Shown here: one piece after another, positions 63,701-64,000 of the stretch
How positions within the stretch are numbered: position 1 is the stretch's first letter
Layout: each line of letters opens with the position of its first letter
Source: Bacillota bacterium
GTDB lineage: Bacteria > Bacillota > Clostridia > Lachnospirales > Lachnospiraceae
Direction of reading: 5' to 3'
Length of the DNA stretch: 64,000 nucleotides
NCBI GenBank assembly: GCA_023399055.1
Contig: JAEWQV010000010.1
Location: forward strand, 124,001-188,000
The notes under the pieces: generated by a model
The model's input: only the letters and a program-made list of their open reading frames with translations
Database searches by the model: none
What the model was told of the DNA's origin: nothing
Translations under genes and position numbers: made by a program

Positions 63701-64000
63701 CCTCACGAATTGCATCAATCGGAGGATTGGTTACCTGTGCAAATAACTGCTTGAAATAGTTAAACAATGGAGGGTTACTGGAGGATAATACCGGTATCGG
63801 TGAATCCGCACCCATAGCTGCAACCGCTTCCTGTCCACTGCTAGCCATAGGAAGAATTGTAGTGCGATAATCCTCATAGGTATATCCAAATGCCTTTTGA
63901 AGTCTTGCAAGTTCCTCATCGGAATACTCGATTACCTTCTTATTTGGAATGTGAAGGCTCTTTAACATAACCAGGTTTTGATCTAGCCACTCTCCGTAAG
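60750..64000 (-). CDS. gltB: Glutamate synthase large subunit, 5' end outside window
   Basis: The visible part is 1083 codons and stays open to the window edge, beginning with YGEWLDQNLV, so the true start lies beyond 64000. The N-terminal glutaminase domain (about 400 residues) is outside. Present are the central domain, the FMN-binding synthase domain (GEGGESLDRLKVGEDG, AQGAKPGEGGQLP, ISGYDGGTGAAPRTS), the 3Fe-4S Cys motif CNLDTCPVGVATQNP, and the C-terminal beta-helix GXGXG domain (AAGSGGQSFGAF, GGVVVVLGKTG-like). It makes glutamate with GltD, encoded downstream after the palindrome. Confidence 0.96.
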   Translation of the reverse strand, partial: YGEWLDQNLVMLKSLHIPNKKVIEYSDEELARLQKAFGYTYEDYRTTILPMASSGQEAVAAMGADSPIPVLSSSNPPLFNYFKQLFAQVTNPPIDAIREEIVTATSVYIGEDGNILEENAENCKVLKVNNPILTNTDLLKIRYSKIPGFKVEVIPMIYYKNTSLEKAIEHLCVEADRSYKEGANILILSDRGVDENHVAIPSLLAVSALQQHLVRTRKRTALAMIVESAEPRDVHHFACLLGYGACAVNPYLAQETIRQLIDNNMLDKDYYAAVDDYNKAVIKGIVKIASKMGISTIQSYQGSKIFEAIGISKEVIDKYFTGTVSRVGGIKLKEMEKQVDTLHSKAFDPLGLDLDLTLDSNGSHKLRSGKEEHLYNPQTIHLLQQSTRTGNYEMFKEYSKQLTKEQERVHLRGLLEMSYPEEGISVEEVESVDSIVKRFKTGAMSYGSISKEAHEALAIAMNRLGGKSNSGEGGESLDRLKVGEDGLNKCSAIKQVASGRFGVTSEYLVSAREIQIKMAQGAKPGEGGQLPAEKVYPWIAKTRHSTPGVGLISPPPHHDIYSIEDLAQLIFDLKNANKNARISVKLVSEAGVGTIAAGVAKAGAGVILISGYDGGTGAAPRTSIYNAGLPWELGLAETHQTLIMNGLRNKVVIETDGKLMTGRDVVIAALLGAEEFGFATAPLVTLGCVMMRVCNLDTCPVGVATQNPELRKKFAGKPEYVENFMRFVAQELREYMALLGIRNVDDLIGRTDLLKVKASAKVDERASLVDLSKVLNNPFIEKGEGVHFDSEMIYDFELENSIDEKVLLKKFKLSEKHAQKVKLPISNTDRTFGTILGSELTRKFGTSLKDDSYVIEAAGSGGQSFGAFIPKGLTIALEGDSNDYFGKGLSGGKLVAYPPKSSTFKADENIIIGNVALYGATSGKAFINGVAGERFCVRNSGALAVVEGVGDHGCEYMTGGRVVVLGKTGKNFAAGMSGGIAYVLDENSDLYKKLNKGMIAFEAVTEKYDVIELKEMITEHVKNTNSAKGKLILENFADYLPKFKKIIPHDYRRMLLTIVQMEEKGLSSEQAQIEAFFANTRG

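Overview
This 64 kb window is low-GC Firmicute chromosome. The gene content is that of an anaerobic, spore-forming clostridium of the Lachnospiraceae type; it resembles Lachnoclostridium (Clostridium) phytofermentans, but that identification is inference. Evidence includes AT-rich intergenic DNA, strong AGGAGG-type ribosome binding sites, tRNAs without an encoded CCA, a glmS ribozyme, a cysteine T-box, pyruvate formate-lyase, an IscU-like/GGGtGRT gene pair and a YaaH-like LysM protein. Most genes lie on the minus strand. No prophage, insertion sequence or CRISPR array was seen.

Layout. 0-5 kb: DUF2752 and DUF4190 membrane proteins, a GT2-GtrA glycosyltransferase, a 51-residue protein, a GGDEF/EAL protein and a DUF1232 protein. 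5-10 kb: an MBL-fold hydrolase remnant, the IscU-like/GGGtGRT pair with a possible structured leader, a cell-wall amidase, a beta-helix transferase, and a frameshifted DUF3888 gene. 10-15 kb: glmS under a glmS ribozyme, then a 17-copy minisatellite abutting topB. 15-18 kb: DegV, LUD and a small membrane protein, facing a LysM/GH18-like protein whose catalytic motif is lost. 19-24 kb: a two-component system feeding an ABC-2 exporter. 24-33 kb: glyA, a BlaI/BlaR1-like pair with an unusual sensor end, the deoD-deoC-cdd salvage operon, and a MATE exporter. 33-39 kb: a DUF4349 lipoprotein, T-box-controlled cysE-cysS-mrnC, ispF and two tRNAs. 39-48 kb: a HelD-like helicase behind an ABC-2 exporter operon, then a three-gene VWA operon. 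48-64 kb: a phosphatase, a chemoreceptor, pflB-pflA-pdxA, two orphan proteins, and gltB-gltD (gltB runs off the window end).

How the genes work together. Central metabolism is well represented: pyruvate formate-lyase with its activase, glutamate synthase, serine hydroxymethyltransferase, cysteine synthesis with Cys-tRNA charging, amino-sugar synthesis, and nucleoside salvage. RNA-level control is prominent: the ribozyme senses glucosamine-6-phosphate, and the T-box senses uncharged tRNA-Cys. Many genes sit at the envelope (two ABC-2 exporters, MATE, BlaR-type sensor, VWA proteins, lipoproteins).

The most unusual structure is a 276-bp imperfect palindrome between gltB and gltD. Its 40-bp core recurs, with only transitions between copies, in a second inverted-repeat element upstream of the HelD-like gene. 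Other oddities are the 15-bp minisatellite next to topB, a duplicated 120-bp block upstream of the chemoreceptor, and the GGGtGRT pair, whose function is not established. All calls come from reading the sequence; no database search was run.
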